Shown here: piece after piece, positions 16,401 through 24,693 of the stretch
Numbering within the stretch: position 1 is the stretch's first letter
Layout of the letters: each line of letters begins with the position of its first letter
DNA from: Olivibacter jilunii
GTDB taxonomy: Bacteria; Bacteroidota; Bacteroidia; Sphingobacteriales; Sphingobacteriaceae
Direction of reading: 5' to 3'
Assembly (NCBI RefSeq): GCF_900607235.1
Contig: NZ_LR027849.1
Span: 682,001-746,000, forward strand
Length of the DNA stretch: 64,000 nt
Made by a program: the position numbers and the translations under genes
The notes under the pieces: model-generated
Told to the model about the DNA's origin: nothing
Seen by the model: only the letters and a program-made list of their open reading frames with translations
Databases searched by the model: none

Positions 16401-18957
16401 AGGGGAAAAGATGAAGATTTCCTTTCCTTCAAGTGAAGGGAGCCGAGCCTTGGTATCAATTGAAAGTGGCGCGAAGATTGTAAACACGTATTGGGTAAAA
16501 ACAAAAAAGGGTGAGACGCAGCTAGAAGTACCTGTTACTTCTGAAATGGCACCCAATATCTATCTTTTTGTGACACTCTTACAACCACATGCTTCTACGC
16601 TGAACGACGCGCCTATTCGTTTGTATGGTGTGGTGCCTGTAGAGGTGTTGGATAAAGAAACCATTTTACAGCCCGTTCTTTCCATGCCGGATGTATTACG
16701 CCCCGAGCAAGCGGTTAGTCTGCAGGTGAAAGAGAAAAATGGAAGGGCTATGAGTTATACGATCGCTATTGTGGACGAAGGCTTACTGGATCTTACTCGT
16801 TTCAAGACGCCAAATGCTTGGGACAAGTATTATGCGAGAGAAGCCTTAGGTGTTAAAACATGGGATGTATATAATGACGTTATAGGCGCTTATGGTGGCA
16901 AGATCAATCAGGTATTCAGCATAGGCGGTGACGAGGATATTGGAGGTGGCGAAAATAAACATGCAGATCGCTTCAAACCGGTTGTGATTTATCTGGGCCC
17001 CTTCCATCTGTCGAAAAATGAAAGCAAAACCCATCGTGTCAAATTGCCGAACTATATAGGATCGGTTCGTACGATGGTGGTTGCCGGTGATGCTAAAACG
17101 AGCGCTTATGGAAGTACAGAAAAGGCGACACCCGTTAGAAGCCCATTAATGGTATTAGCATCGCTGCCTCGGAAGATTTCTCCAGGGGAAAAAGTAACCT
17201 TACCAGTGACCGTTTTCGCTATGGAAAATCAGATAAAGAATGCACGGGTCCAGGTAAAGGTAAGCAAAGGAATAAAAGTGCTGGGGTCGAGTGCCAAATC
17301 GCTTAGCTTTAGTGGTCTGGACGAGAAGATGGTGTACTTCGATTTGGAAGTAGGTGCGTTAACCGGAATGGCAAAAGTGGAAGTCGTGGCAAGCTCGGGT
17401 AATGAAAGGGCATCATATCCGGTGGAGATCGATGTCAAAAATCCGAATCCGATAACCCACGATTATAAAGAACTGGTATTGAAAGCCAACGAAGAGCAGA
17501 CACTCACTTGGGAGCCTTTTGGTGTAGATGGTAGTAACAAAGCGCGTATAGAGCTTTCCTCTTTTCCTTCTATAGACCTTAATGCCCGGTTGAATTATTT
17601 GATTCAATATCCTCACGGTTGTTTAGAACAGACAACATCCAGTGTTTTTCCGCAATTGTACCTTGGCGATATTGTTGATTTAGAAGCTGCCAAGCGCGAA
17701 GCTATTCAACGAAATGTAGTTGAAGGTATCAGCAAACTCGCCGGGTTTCAATTACCGGACGGGGGATTTGTTTATTGGCCCGGCTTATCGTCAGCCGACG
17801 ATTGGAGTACGTCCTATGCGGGGCACTTTTTGTTAGAGGCGGAGACAAAAGGATATGTTTTGCCGATTGATTTTAAAAACAAATGGATAAGCTATCAACA
17901 GCGAGCGGCAAGACAATGGCGTATGGAGACACATCCCGGTAGCGATTTCGCGCAGGCTTATCGATTGTATACCTTGGCATTAGCAGGTGCTCCTGATTTG
18001 GCCTCGATGAACCGTTTAAGGGAAACGGTAGGTATTTCTAATGAAGCTCGTTTACGTCTTGCTGCCGCCTATGTATTGGCGGGACAAAAGCACGCCGGTA
18101 ATGAATTACTGAAAATTAGCAGTATCAATAACGTTAATAATGCTTATAGCTATTATTATTACGGTTCGCCGGAACGCAATCGAGCAATGGTGCTGGAAAC
18201 TCTGTTATTGTTGAACCGAACGGTCGATGCATTTGCGCTTGCTACGAAAATAGCAAAAGACCTGTCGTCCGGTGCATGGATGAGTACCCAAACCACTGCT
18301 TACAGCTTATATTCGATCGCTAAATTTGCAAAATTGAATGGCAAAAACGGTGTTAATGCTCGTTTTAGTTACCATGGGCAAAGTGCGGATGTCAAAACTA
18401 CAAAATCGTTTATAGACAAGGGCTTACAAATAAATAAGGGACTGAATAGTATCAAAATTAGAAACAATGATAAAAATACTTTGTATGTTAAACTCTTAAA
18501 CAGTGGTGTTTTACCGGTTGGCCGAGAACAGGTAATTCAGCGAAATTTAACCGTGCAGGTTGAATTCGTAGATAGGGCAGGTAAGGCATTAGACATACAT
18601 ACCCTTAAGCAAGGTACGGAATTTGTTGCCTTGGTAGCCGTTAAGAACCAAAGCTTGGATCGTGTGGAGAATTTGGCATTGACGCAGATTTTACCTTCCG
18701 GTTGGGAAATTGTAAATACTCGATATACTGATTATGGGGCTTTTGGACAGAATAAAGCGGATTATATTGATATACGGGATGATCGAAGTTCTTTTTATTT
18801 TTCGTTAAACGGCAACGAGAGCCGCACGTTTAAGATTTTATTAAATGCATCTTATCTTGGCAGATATTATTTACCGGGGGTGCAGTGTGAGGGAATGTAT
18901 GATCATTCTTTCTTAACGCGAACAAAAGGAACTTGGATAGAAGTTGTTGATTATTAG
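13453..18957 (+). CDS. yfhM: Bacterial alpha-2-macroglobulin lipoprotein
   Basis: 1834 residues from ATG 13453, chosen because it directly starts a type II signal peptide with lipobox LVAC; an in-frame ATG seven codons upstream spoils it. The order is MG domains, MG2-like region with GVWRPGDTL (about residue 615), and the thioester motif HGCLEQ at about residues 1388-1393 (Cys at 1390), followed by an alpha-helical TED region and a C-terminal receptor-like domain. An intact CLEQ implies a covalent protease trap anchored in the periplasm. An Asp/Glu/Tyr-rich insert spans roughly 445-500. It precedes pbpC, as in E. coli yfhM-pbpC. Confidence 0.9.
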   Translation: MKKKYLFIYFLFLLVACAKKNGKDFNSDFSLYKDYITEFTSGIISAKSTIRIVLNFNRKEWMPNQELESNLFEITPKVEGKVIALSQNTLMFKPSKRLKQDTEYQISFKLKELIDVPKELKEFNFTIKTIKQDFVVLSRELQSYSSEYQFQHAVLRTSDEMDVQSAAKLIYAKQGTGKLPIRFDQIKSGTEFRFIVDSIKRPEKDGSIQLMWDGSDLDIDQKGEEEIEIAAKGHFKVMKATVAEENNQLLLINFSDPLKKSQDFEGLVTIDSAKSLTYTVDGNVLKVFLSEPLKGERLLEVFQGVESAQGTKLKKGYTKKVYFEQTKPGVRLLKNGTLLPSSNNLKLNFEAANLKAVDVKIYKIYQDNILQFLQDNDLNGSYNLRKVALPIAKKKIELTQNRLYNNGKWNVFALDLASLIKPDPGAIYHVEFSYKKAYSIYPCSSQPEENREEPEEQSLEDEQASFRSNESEDYPYYDDYNWQEREDPCANSYYYYDNKVSTNVLATDLGVIAKMGKNGSYFFAVNNIVTTEVVPGAHIELYDYQQQKVAEATTNDEGIAHLDHTKRGYFVIVKKDNSSTYVKLEEGLSLSLSNFDVAGNELEKGLKGYIYGERGVWRPGDTLFLSFMLNDQANKLPANHPIKLRLTDPNGKLFTQLVQRYNERNLYRFVIATKDEAPTGNWEAVVSVGGARFYKSIKIETIKPNRLKIKNNLAGRVLQANSATTDEISVIWLHGAVAKNLKAEMQAKFYQMKTTFKGLANYVFDDPARSFSTEEVNVFSGNVDENGKATIGIKPQLHGQAPGMLKASFITKVYENGGDFSTDVATATYSPYQTYVGLKSPEPNKYGMLETGKSNRFDIVTVDEKGRPKAVANLEVKIYKVDWRWWWDASNDNLSSYSASSSKTPFKSYRISAGTSGKTSVQFVVNDEDWGRYFIRVTDLDGGHASGETVLIDWPYWSAKTKNTDGTNANMLVFSTDKPKYNVGEKMKISFPSSEGSRALVSIESGAKIVNTYWVKTKKGETQLEVPVTSEMAPNIYLFVTLLQPHASTLNDAPIRLYGVVPVEVLDKETILQPVLSMPDVLRPEQAVSLQVKEKNGRAMSYTIAIVDEGLLDLTRFKTPNAWDKYYAREALGVKTWDVYNDVIGAYGGKINQVFSIGGDEDIGGGENKHADRFKPVVIYLGPFHLSKNESKTHRVKLPNYIGSVRTMVVAGDAKTSAYGSTEKATPVRSPLMVLASLPRKISPGEKVTLPVTVFAMENQIKNARVQVKVSKGIKVLGSSAKSLSFSGLDEKMVYFDLEVGALTGMAKVEVVASSGNERASYPVEIDVKNPNPITHDYKELVLKANEEQTLTWEPFGVDGSNKARIELSSFPSIDLNARLNYLIQYPHGCLEQTTSSVFPQLYLGDIVDLEAAKREAIQRNVVEGISKLAGFQLPDGGFVYWPGLSSADDWSTSYAGHFLLEAETKGYVLPIDFKNKWISYQQRAARQWRMETHPGSDFAQAYRLYTLALAGAPDLASMNRLRETVGISNEARLRLAAAYVLAGQKHAGNELLKISSINNVNNAYSYYYYGSPERNRAMVLETLLLLNRTVDAFALATKIAKDLSSGAWMSTQTTAYSLYSIAKFAKLNGKNGVNARFSYHGQSADVKTTKSFIDKGLQINKGLNSIKIRNNDKNTLYVKLLNSGVLPVGREQVIQRNLTVQVEFVDRAGKALDIHTLKQGTEFVALVAVKNQSLDRVENLALTQILPSGWEIVNTRYTDYGAFGQNKADYIDIRDDRSSFYFSLNGNESRTFKILLNASYLGRYYLPGVQCEGMYDHSFLTRTKGTWIEVVDY

Positions 18958-19240
18958 TTATTAGGTGTTAGCGGTTAGGTGTTAGGGTTTAGTTATTGGT
19001 TGTTAGTTATTGGTTGTTGGTTATTAGTTATTAGTTATTGGTTGTTAGTTATTAGTTGTTAGTTATTGGTTATTAGTGATCGGAATTTAGTTGCTGGTTA
19101 TTGAACGACTTAACTACTCAACCACTCAACTTAATTCAGGCATAAAATAATAGTATGGAGACAATAGGCGTTAGGCTTACAGACCGCCTATTATCACATT
19201 GGCTAATTACGCACTCAACTACGCAAGCATTTAACTACTT
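18958..19240. repeat. Simple repeat tracts between the macroglobulin and PBP1C genes
   Basis: Positions 18958-19090 consist of degenerate TTAGTTATTGGTTG units. Positions 19105-19130 and 19207-19240 hold CTTAACTACTCAACCACTCAAC-type units, the reverse complement of the 7.8-kb tract. The dispersed element at 19168-19206 lies between them. No gene is present in these 300 nt. Confidence 0.8.
19168..19206 (-). repeat. Dispersed 40-bp element, copy 2 (reverse orientation)
   Basis: Read on the minus strand it begins TTAGCCAATGTGATAATAGG and ends AAGCCTAACGC, matching 8084-8123 with few differences. As at 8 kb it follows a tract of GTTAAGTAGTT-type units on the same strand. Confidence 0.7.
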
Positions 19241-19260
19241 AACGTAAAATAAAAATTGAA

Positions 19261-21627
19261 TTGTTGAAAAAAAAGTTACTACTTGTTAAGCATTGGATTG
19301 GGCAAAATAAAAAGAAGAGTATAGCTATTTTATTCATCCTGTTGGTTTATTATTTTTCGTTGCCCCGAAAGCTTTTTGACGATCCGTATGTGACCGTAAT
19401 TGAGGATACACAGGGACAGCTCCTCGGAGCGAAGATTGCATCTGATGGACAATGGCGTTTTCCTGAGCGGGATTCGCTTCCTGAAAAGTTTAAACAGTGC
19501 ATTGTCAATTATGAAGATCAGCATTTTTATTACCATCCGGGCTTCAATCCAGTGGCCATGTTCAAGGCACTGGTTCAGAATACTAGAGCCAAATCCATTG
19601 TACGTGGAGGGAGTACGCTTACACAACAGGTAATCAGGCTTTCAAGGAACGGAAAGCGCCGTACTTATTGGGAAAAACTAATTGAGCTGTTTCTAGCCAC
19701 CCGACTTGAGCTAAGGTATAGTAAAGATAAAATCCTGAATTTATATGGTGCGCATGCCCCCTTTGGAGGTAATGTAGTTGGACTTGAAATGGCTTCCTGG
19801 CGTTACTTTGGAACAGACCCAAACCAGCTTTCGTGGGCAGAGGCCGCTACATTAGCGGTCCTTCCCAATGCTCCCGGTCTTATTTACCCGGGAAAAAATC
19901 AACAGCTATTGCTCAAGAAAAGAAACCATCTTTTACATAAGCTCTATCATGAAAAACTGATTGACTCGCTTACTTATACGCTTTCTCTTGCGGAACCACT
20001 GCCTCAAAAACCGTATGATCTACCGCAAATTGCTCCACATTTACTGGCTAAATTAACCAAAACAGACCGTGGAAGACGGATAAGGACAAGCCTGCAATTA
20101 GGTCTTCAACAACGTGTTAATCAACTGGCTAAACAATATTATCTCCAATATAAACAAAATGAAATTTACAATCTGGCAGTTTTAGTGGTTGATGTCAGGA
20201 GCAGAAACATATTGGCTTATGTGGGAAATGCGCCGACTGATAAATGGCATCAAAAGGACGTCGATATCATAGAAGCACCAAGAAGTACCGGGAGTATATT
20301 GAAACCGCTACTTTATGCCGCAATGCTCAATGATGGCAAGCTACTGCCAAATACCTTGGTGGCTGACGTACCAACCCAGATAGCTGGATATAGTCCCGAA
20401 AATTTTAATAGAACTTACGATGGAGCTGTACCAGCCCATAGTGCTTTGGCGAGATCGCTAAATATTCCTGCGGTATTAATGCTTCAACAGTATGGTATCT
20501 ATAAATTTTATGAAGAATTACAGAAGTTCAAGTTAAAAAATATCAATAAGCATCCCGATCACTATGGTCTTTCTTTAATTCTAGGTGGAGCCGAATCCAA
20601 CCTGTGGGATTTATGTCGCACTTATGCTAACTTATCCTCTACCTTGAATTATTACAATATCGGTAGCAAATATCGTGAAGATGAATTTGCGGAATTGAAT
20701 TTGTATGCGAATAATCAGGTGATGTTTGGTAAAGAAACCAGGCAGGAACCGGTTTTGGATGCAGGCTCTATTTGGCTGACTTATAATGCGATGAAGGAAG
20801 TGAATAGGCCCAGTGGCGACGAAGCTTGGAAATTTTATGATTCGGCTTTGGAAATTGCTTGGAAAACAGGCACCAGTTTTGGAAATAAGGATGCATGGGC
20901 TATTGGTACCACCAAAAACTATGTGGTGGGCGTATGGGTAGGGAATGCAACGGGGGAAGGGCGACCGCTTCTAACGGGAGTTGGAAGTGCAGCTCCTTTA
21001 TTATTTGATGTCTTTCGGCTCCTGCCCAGAACAACTTGGTTTACCGGTCCGGTCGATAACTTAATAGCAGAGGAAGTGTGCACTGTAAGCGGTTATTTGG
21101 CAACCGACCATTGTCCAAAACAAAAGGCTTATATTCCGATTAATGGTATACGAACAAAAACCTGTCCGTATCATCAATTGATTCACCTCGACCGTACCAG
21201 CCGATTTCGCGTGAACAGTAGTTGCGAAGCTGTTGACCAGCTAGTTACCCAAAGTTGGTTTGTTTTACCACCGGTTATGGCGTGGTACTATAAAAGTAAA
21301 CACGCAGATTATAAAGTGCTTCCGCCCTTCCGAGCCGATTGCCTGGGAGCACAGATAACACGTATGGATTTCATTTATCCGAAGGATTATGCTAGTAAAA
21401 TCTATTTAACAAAAGATTTTAACGGAATTGTGCAACCTGTAATTCTGAAAGTAGCGCACGCCTTGGATCATACGAAACTCTTTTGGTATGCGAATAAGGA
21501 GTTTCTGGGAACTACCGAGACCTTTCATGAGATGCCGTTAAATTTAAAATCAGGCAACTATTTTATCACTGTAACTGATGAAAATGGTATGGAGATAAAT
21601 AGGAAAATTGAGTTAATTAATGAATAG
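19261..21627 (+). CDS. pbpC: Penicillin-binding protein 1C
   Basis: 788 residues, starting at TTG 19261 (a second TTG follows; no ATG fits). One N-terminal membrane anchor (about 20-36). The GT51 transglycosylase has EDQHFYYHPGF (about 83-93) and GGSTLTQQ (about 119-126). The transpeptidase has the active Ser in STGSILK (about 344-350), SLN, and KTGTSFG. The C-terminal 90 residues form the BiPBP_C domain typical of PBP1C. It polymerises and perhaps crosslinks peptidoglycan. Pairing with the alpha-2-macroglobulin upstream is a known arrangement; the two may guard and repair the wall after attack. Confidence 0.93.
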   Translation: MLKKKLLLVKHWIGQNKKKSIAILFILLVYYFSLPRKLFDDPYVTVIEDTQGQLLGAKIASDGQWRFPERDSLPEKFKQCIVNYEDQHFYYHPGFNPVAMFKALVQNTRAKSIVRGGSTLTQQVIRLSRNGKRRTYWEKLIELFLATRLELRYSKDKILNLYGAHAPFGGNVVGLEMASWRYFGTDPNQLSWAEAATLAVLPNAPGLIYPGKNQQLLLKKRNHLLHKLYHEKLIDSLTYTLSLAEPLPQKPYDLPQIAPHLLAKLTKTDRGRRIRTSLQLGLQQRVNQLAKQYYLQYKQNEIYNLAVLVVDVRSRNILAYVGNAPTDKWHQKDVDIIEAPRSTGSILKPLLYAAMLNDGKLLPNTLVADVPTQIAGYSPENFNRTYDGAVPAHSALARSLNIPAVLMLQQYGIYKFYEELQKFKLKNINKHPDHYGLSLILGGAESNLWDLCRTYANLSSTLNYYNIGSKYREDEFAELNLYANNQVMFGKETRQEPVLDAGSIWLTYNAMKEVNRPSGDEAWKFYDSALEIAWKTGTSFGNKDAWAIGTTKNYVVGVWVGNATGEGRPLLTGVGSAAPLLFDVFRLLPRTTWFTGPVDNLIAEEVCTVSGYLATDHCPKQKAYIPINGIRTKTCPYHQLIHLDRTSRFRVNSSCEAVDQLVTQSWFVLPPVMAWYYKSKHADYKVLPPFRADCLGAQITRMDFIYPKDYASKIYLTKDFNGIVQPVILKVAHALDHTKLFWYANKEFLGTTETFHEMPLNLKSGNYFITVTDENGMEINRKIELINE

Positions 21628-21703
21628 CTTAGCCCTAAGGTGCTAAGCTTTATGCAAAAAACTATTTCCCTATTTAACAAGCAAGGAAAAAACGCTCAAG
21701 TAA

Positions 21704-22327
21704 TTACAGCAAACGATAATCAGTTGCTAATTTTATGACGGAAATAATATTGTTTACTTCAAATTTTTCCATCAATTTTTTTCTGTGACTCTCTACGGTA
21801 TGTGGACTGATAAAAAGTTGATCAGCAACTTGCTGCGTTGTCAGACCTTTACCGATAAGCTGTAAGACTTCCTTCTCCCGTCGGGTTATCAGTGGAACCG
21901 TTATGTGTTGATCGGCTTCGGCATTGGCCATTGTCGTACGCGTAGCAGAGCATAAATACTTTTGTCCCCGCGCAACTGTTCGTATCGCTTCCAGAATTTC
22001 GTCGCCAGGGGCATTCTTGATAACATAACCTAAGGCACCATTCTGCAGCATGCTCCGAATTACTGCATGTTCGTTGTGTAAACTTAATGCTATTATTTTT
22101 AAACCGGGATGGTTTCGCTTTAAATCACTGCATAAGTTAATTCCGTTCATATCAGGTAGGTTGATGTCTAAAAGAATGACGTCTACGTCCATTCCTTTCA
22201 ATGCATCTATGGCCTCTTTTCCTAATTTGTACGACTCAATCAGGGAAATATCTTCATGTGTGAAGAACAAATTCTTTAAACCGTCAATTACGATGGGATG
22301 ATCGTCTATTATAATAACCTTTATCAT
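21704..22327 (-). CDS. NarL/LuxR-family response regulator
   Basis: 207 residues. Receiver domain with DDHP (about 8-11), phosphoacceptor Asp in LLDINLPDMNG (about 56), and Lys in YVIKN (about 106). C-terminal LuxR-type HTH with RREKEVLQLIGKGLTTQQVA and SPHTVESHRKKL. Its start overlaps the kinase stop by 4 nt, so they are coupled. Targets unknown; LuxR-type domains bind inverted half-sites, and an ACCTG-type box lies in the region upstream of its kinase gene. Confidence 0.93.
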   Translation of the reverse strand: MIKVIIIDDHPIVIDGLKNLFFTHEDISLIESYKLGKEAIDALKGMDVDVILLDINLPDMNGINLCSDLKRNHPGLKIIALSLHNEHAVIRSMLQNGALGYVIKNAPGDEILEAIRTVARGQKYLCSATRTTMANAEADQHITVPLITRREKEVLQLIGKGLTTQQVADQLFISPHTVESHRKKLMEKFEVNNIISVIKLATDYRLL

Positions 22328-24306
22328 GATTTAATATTACATTCTATAGTGAAAGTGGTGCCATTGCCGATTTGCGAGTGAACATCGAGCTCGCCGTGAA
22401 TATATTCGATGCGGGAAAGTATATTGGTAAGGCCGTTGCCCGCTCTGTTTTTAACCAATAGTGTTTTATCAAAGCCGATCCCATTATCTTCTACAGTTAA
22501 CGTTACCTTGTCTTCGCTTTTCAAGAGTTGGACAAAAATGGTACTGGCCTTTGCATGACGAATGGCATTCGTTACCAATTCTTGCATGATTCGATATAAG
22601 ATCAATTCCTTTTCCTGTGTTAGTTCATTATTATAGTGAAATATCTGACAGATGAGTTGTATTCCCTTGTTTCGCATACGTGAGCAATACGACTTAATGG
22701 CCTCGCCAAGACCGTATTTTAAGAGCGTCTCAGGCATCAAGTTCTGCGAGATGAATCGTAGCTCATCTACGGCATAGTCAATTTTTTTTAAAGGGTCGGT
22801 AAGCTTGGTATATTTATTTTCCTTTTTTAAAGCACTGGACAGTTCGATTTTTAATGCTGATAACAAGCCTCCCAGACCATCGTGAAGATCACGTGCGATT
22901 CGTGTTCGCTCGGACTCTTGCCCGTTTAACATCGCTGATAACAAGGATATCTGGTTGTGCTGACTGATCTTATCCATCTCCAGCTGATGTAGCTTTTTAT
23001 GTTGTATTAACTGCTTCTTATGATGACGATTGGATTGAAAATACAAGACAGCTAAGGTCAATAATAAAAGAGATGTGGCCGTCAATAAGCCGGTATAAAG
23101 GCGATTTTTTTGCAAGGCAAAAGATTTAACTTCGTTTTCATGTTGTAATTGTAAAATTTGTTTTTGCTTATTTGCGTTTTGGAATTTCTCCTCAATTTCA
23201 TTCAGGTTCGCCTTTTTTTCCGATTCATTTAGGCTGTCGGCGAGGTGCGCATATAAGGATTTAGCTTCGTATGCATGCTTATAATCACCAATTTTTTCAT
23301 AGATGTCAGCTAAATCATCCAATGCACCTAACTGGCTGCCTTTTAAATTTAGGCGAACGTTCTCCTGTGCATAGGCTAAAGCTCGTTGATTATCACCCAT
23401 GGCCTGCTTCAGCTTTACCAAAGTTCCTAAGATATTGCTCTGGGCAAGCGCATCGGTCTCTTTTTTTGCGATGGAAAGCCCCTTTAGTAAGTCTTTCTCC
23501 GCCGGTTGATATTGCTTCTTTTCGAAGGCGTACAGTCCGCGATAGTTGTAATACCAGCTCCACACTTCCTGACGATCATTGGCCTTTAATAAATAATTTT
23601 TGGCTTCGTCCAGGTACGGTTTCATCTCGTCAATTCGATCGCTTCTATAATAACAAGCGGCTAAGTTTACGTAGGAATAAGCGAATCGCGCATATTGTTT
23701 GCGTTCAACTATTTTTACGGCTACGCTTTTCTTAAAATACTGTATCGCTTTCTCATATTGGCTGATATTCATAAACCAGACTCCGATATTATTATATAGA
23801 TTTCCCAAGGTGACCTGATCACCTACTTTGTAAGCCAGTGGCACGAGAGAAAGCGCTTCGTTGAGGGCTTTATCCGGTTCCTTACTGATTTTTAACGTAA
23901 GGTGATTCTGCTTAATAAAGAGCAGTAGCTTCTGATTTCGGACATTGGAATACTTCAGCAATAAATGCTCGGCCTTTTGATAATAGCTTTCAGCGCTATC
24001 TTGCAAATAATAAATTTGAAAGAATCTTGCCAACGATGCATACGCGTTGGCAATGTAGTAGTCTTCTCCGCTTGATAAGGCAAGACTTAACCCTTTTTTT
24101 AGGGCTTGAAAACCACCTGAACTATCGGACGAGGCTAAATGACTGCCAATACCAACATATAAACGTGCTTTTAAAGTATCGGAATGAGCATTTTTGAGTT
24201 CTCTTTTTAAGCTGTCAATTAATGGGGATTGCTGTTTACCGCGCAAGGGCAAAACAATCGTCATAATCAACAAGCTAAAAAGCGTATATCTAACCGTGGA
24301 CCTCAT
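22324..24306 (-). CDS. TPR-containing sensor histidine kinase (HisKA_3 type)
   Basis: 660 residues. N-terminal signal/anchor, tetratricopeptide repeats over about residues 60-380 in the periplasm, a short coiled coil, one membrane helix near 400-420, then HisKA_3 with RIARDLHDGLGG (phospho-His near 475) and HATPase_c (NAIRHA, EDNGIGFD, GNGLTNI). It phosphorylates the overlapping downstream regulator. TPR-sensor kinases of this kind are common in Bacteroidota; the stimulus is not known. Divergent from the candidate small RNA at 24.5 kb. Confidence 0.9.
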   Translation of the reverse strand: MRSTVRYTLFSLLIMTIVLPLRGKQQSPLIDSLKRELKNAHSDTLKARLYVGIGSHLASSDSSGGFQALKKGLSLALSSGEDYYIANAYASLARFFQIYYLQDSAESYYQKAEHLLLKYSNVRNQKLLLFIKQNHLTLKISKEPDKALNEALSLVPLAYKVGDQVTLGNLYNNIGVWFMNISQYEKAIQYFKKSVAVKIVERKQYARFAYSYVNLAACYYRSDRIDEMKPYLDEAKNYLLKANDRQEVWSWYYNYRGLYAFEKKQYQPAEKDLLKGLSIAKKETDALAQSNILGTLVKLKQAMGDNQRALAYAQENVRLNLKGSQLGALDDLADIYEKIGDYKHAYEAKSLYAHLADSLNESEKKANLNEIEEKFQNANKQKQILQLQHENEVKSFALQKNRLYTGLLTATSLLLLTLAVLYFQSNRHHKKQLIQHKKLHQLEMDKISQHNQISLLSAMLNGQESERTRIARDLHDGLGGLLSALKIELSSALKKENKYTKLTDPLKKIDYAVDELRFISQNLMPETLLKYGLGEAIKSYCSRMRNKGIQLICQIFHYNNELTQEKELILYRIMQELVTNAIRHAKASTIFVQLLKSEDKVTLTVEDNGIGFDKTLLVKNRAGNGLTNILSRIEYIHGELDVHSQIGNGTTFTIECNIKS

Positions 24307-24448
24307 ATTTTTGGCAAGTTAGTTTTTTTGACGAAGTGGAACAAAGCAAATAGTAAAACCCCGATTTTCAGGGAGCTTATAAAAATACATGATTTCTGCT
24401 AGTTTTTTTAGTCTGTGACATGGGCTCATTTGTACGAATGAGGAAAAT

Positions 24449-24462
24449 ACCTGAAAACAACT
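24449..24462. promoter_or_regulatory. Activator-like box, degenerate copy (ACCTGAAAACAACT)
   Basis: Matches the perfect box at 13225-13238 except in the right arm (CAACT for CAGGT), with outer AAATA/TATTT also pairing. It ends exactly 24 nt before TATCTTTG at 24487. Lies in the upstream region of the TPR kinase gene. Confidence 0.5.
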
Positions 24463-24486
24463 ATTTTATGTATGCATAATAAATTA

Positions 24487-24562
24487 TATCTTTGCAAGGT
24501 TGAATCGAGATTAGATTAAACACACATGAAAAACCAGGCAAGTGGCTTCACTTGCCTTTTTT
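24487..24562 (+). ncRNA. Candidate small RNA with own promoter and terminator
   Basis: TATCTTTG (24487-24494) followed by about 40 nt and a strong terminator at 24536-24562, so the RNA would be about 60 nt. A frame MKNQASGF... runs through the terminator stem and is open for 24 codons to 24600; it may be chance or a leader peptide. It is about 130 nt ahead of the gene at 24694, which has its own promoter, favouring an independent RNA over a leader. Confidence 0.5.
24536..24562 (+). terminator. Intrinsic terminator
   Basis: Perfect 9-bp stem (AGGCAAGTG / CACTTGCCT) with a GCTT tetraloop and six T. Strong, plus-strand directed; end of the candidate small RNA. Confidence 0.85.
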
Positions 24563-24641
24563 GTAGTCTGCACATTTGCTTCGAAGACACTCGTTTGTGA
24601 AATCCCGATTTTCAGCTATTTTGCTACGCTCGCTAAAACCT

Positions 24642-24674
24642 TACTTTTGTGCAAGTGACAACATCCGTTGTCAC
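24642..24674 (+). promoter_or_regulatory. Promoter with 5'-end hairpin upstream of the 24694 gene
   Basis: TACTTTTG (24642-24649) fits TAnnTTTG. Directly after the expected start site is a perfect 8-bp hairpin GTGACAAC-ATCC-GTTGTCAC (24655-24674) and then ATTCTTTT. The hairpin would cap the mRNA 5' end or act as a weak attenuator. Confidence 0.5.
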
Positions 24675-24693
24675 ATTCTTTTAAGTGCAAATA

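Noticed and set aside
18958-19260. A frameshifted or missing gene between yfhM and pbpC
   Set aside because: The whole gap is repeat units; both flanking proteins are complete.
22050-22301. Plus-strand frames inside the response regulator and kinase genes
   Set aside because: Shadows of strongly supported minus-strand genes with intact domain motifs.
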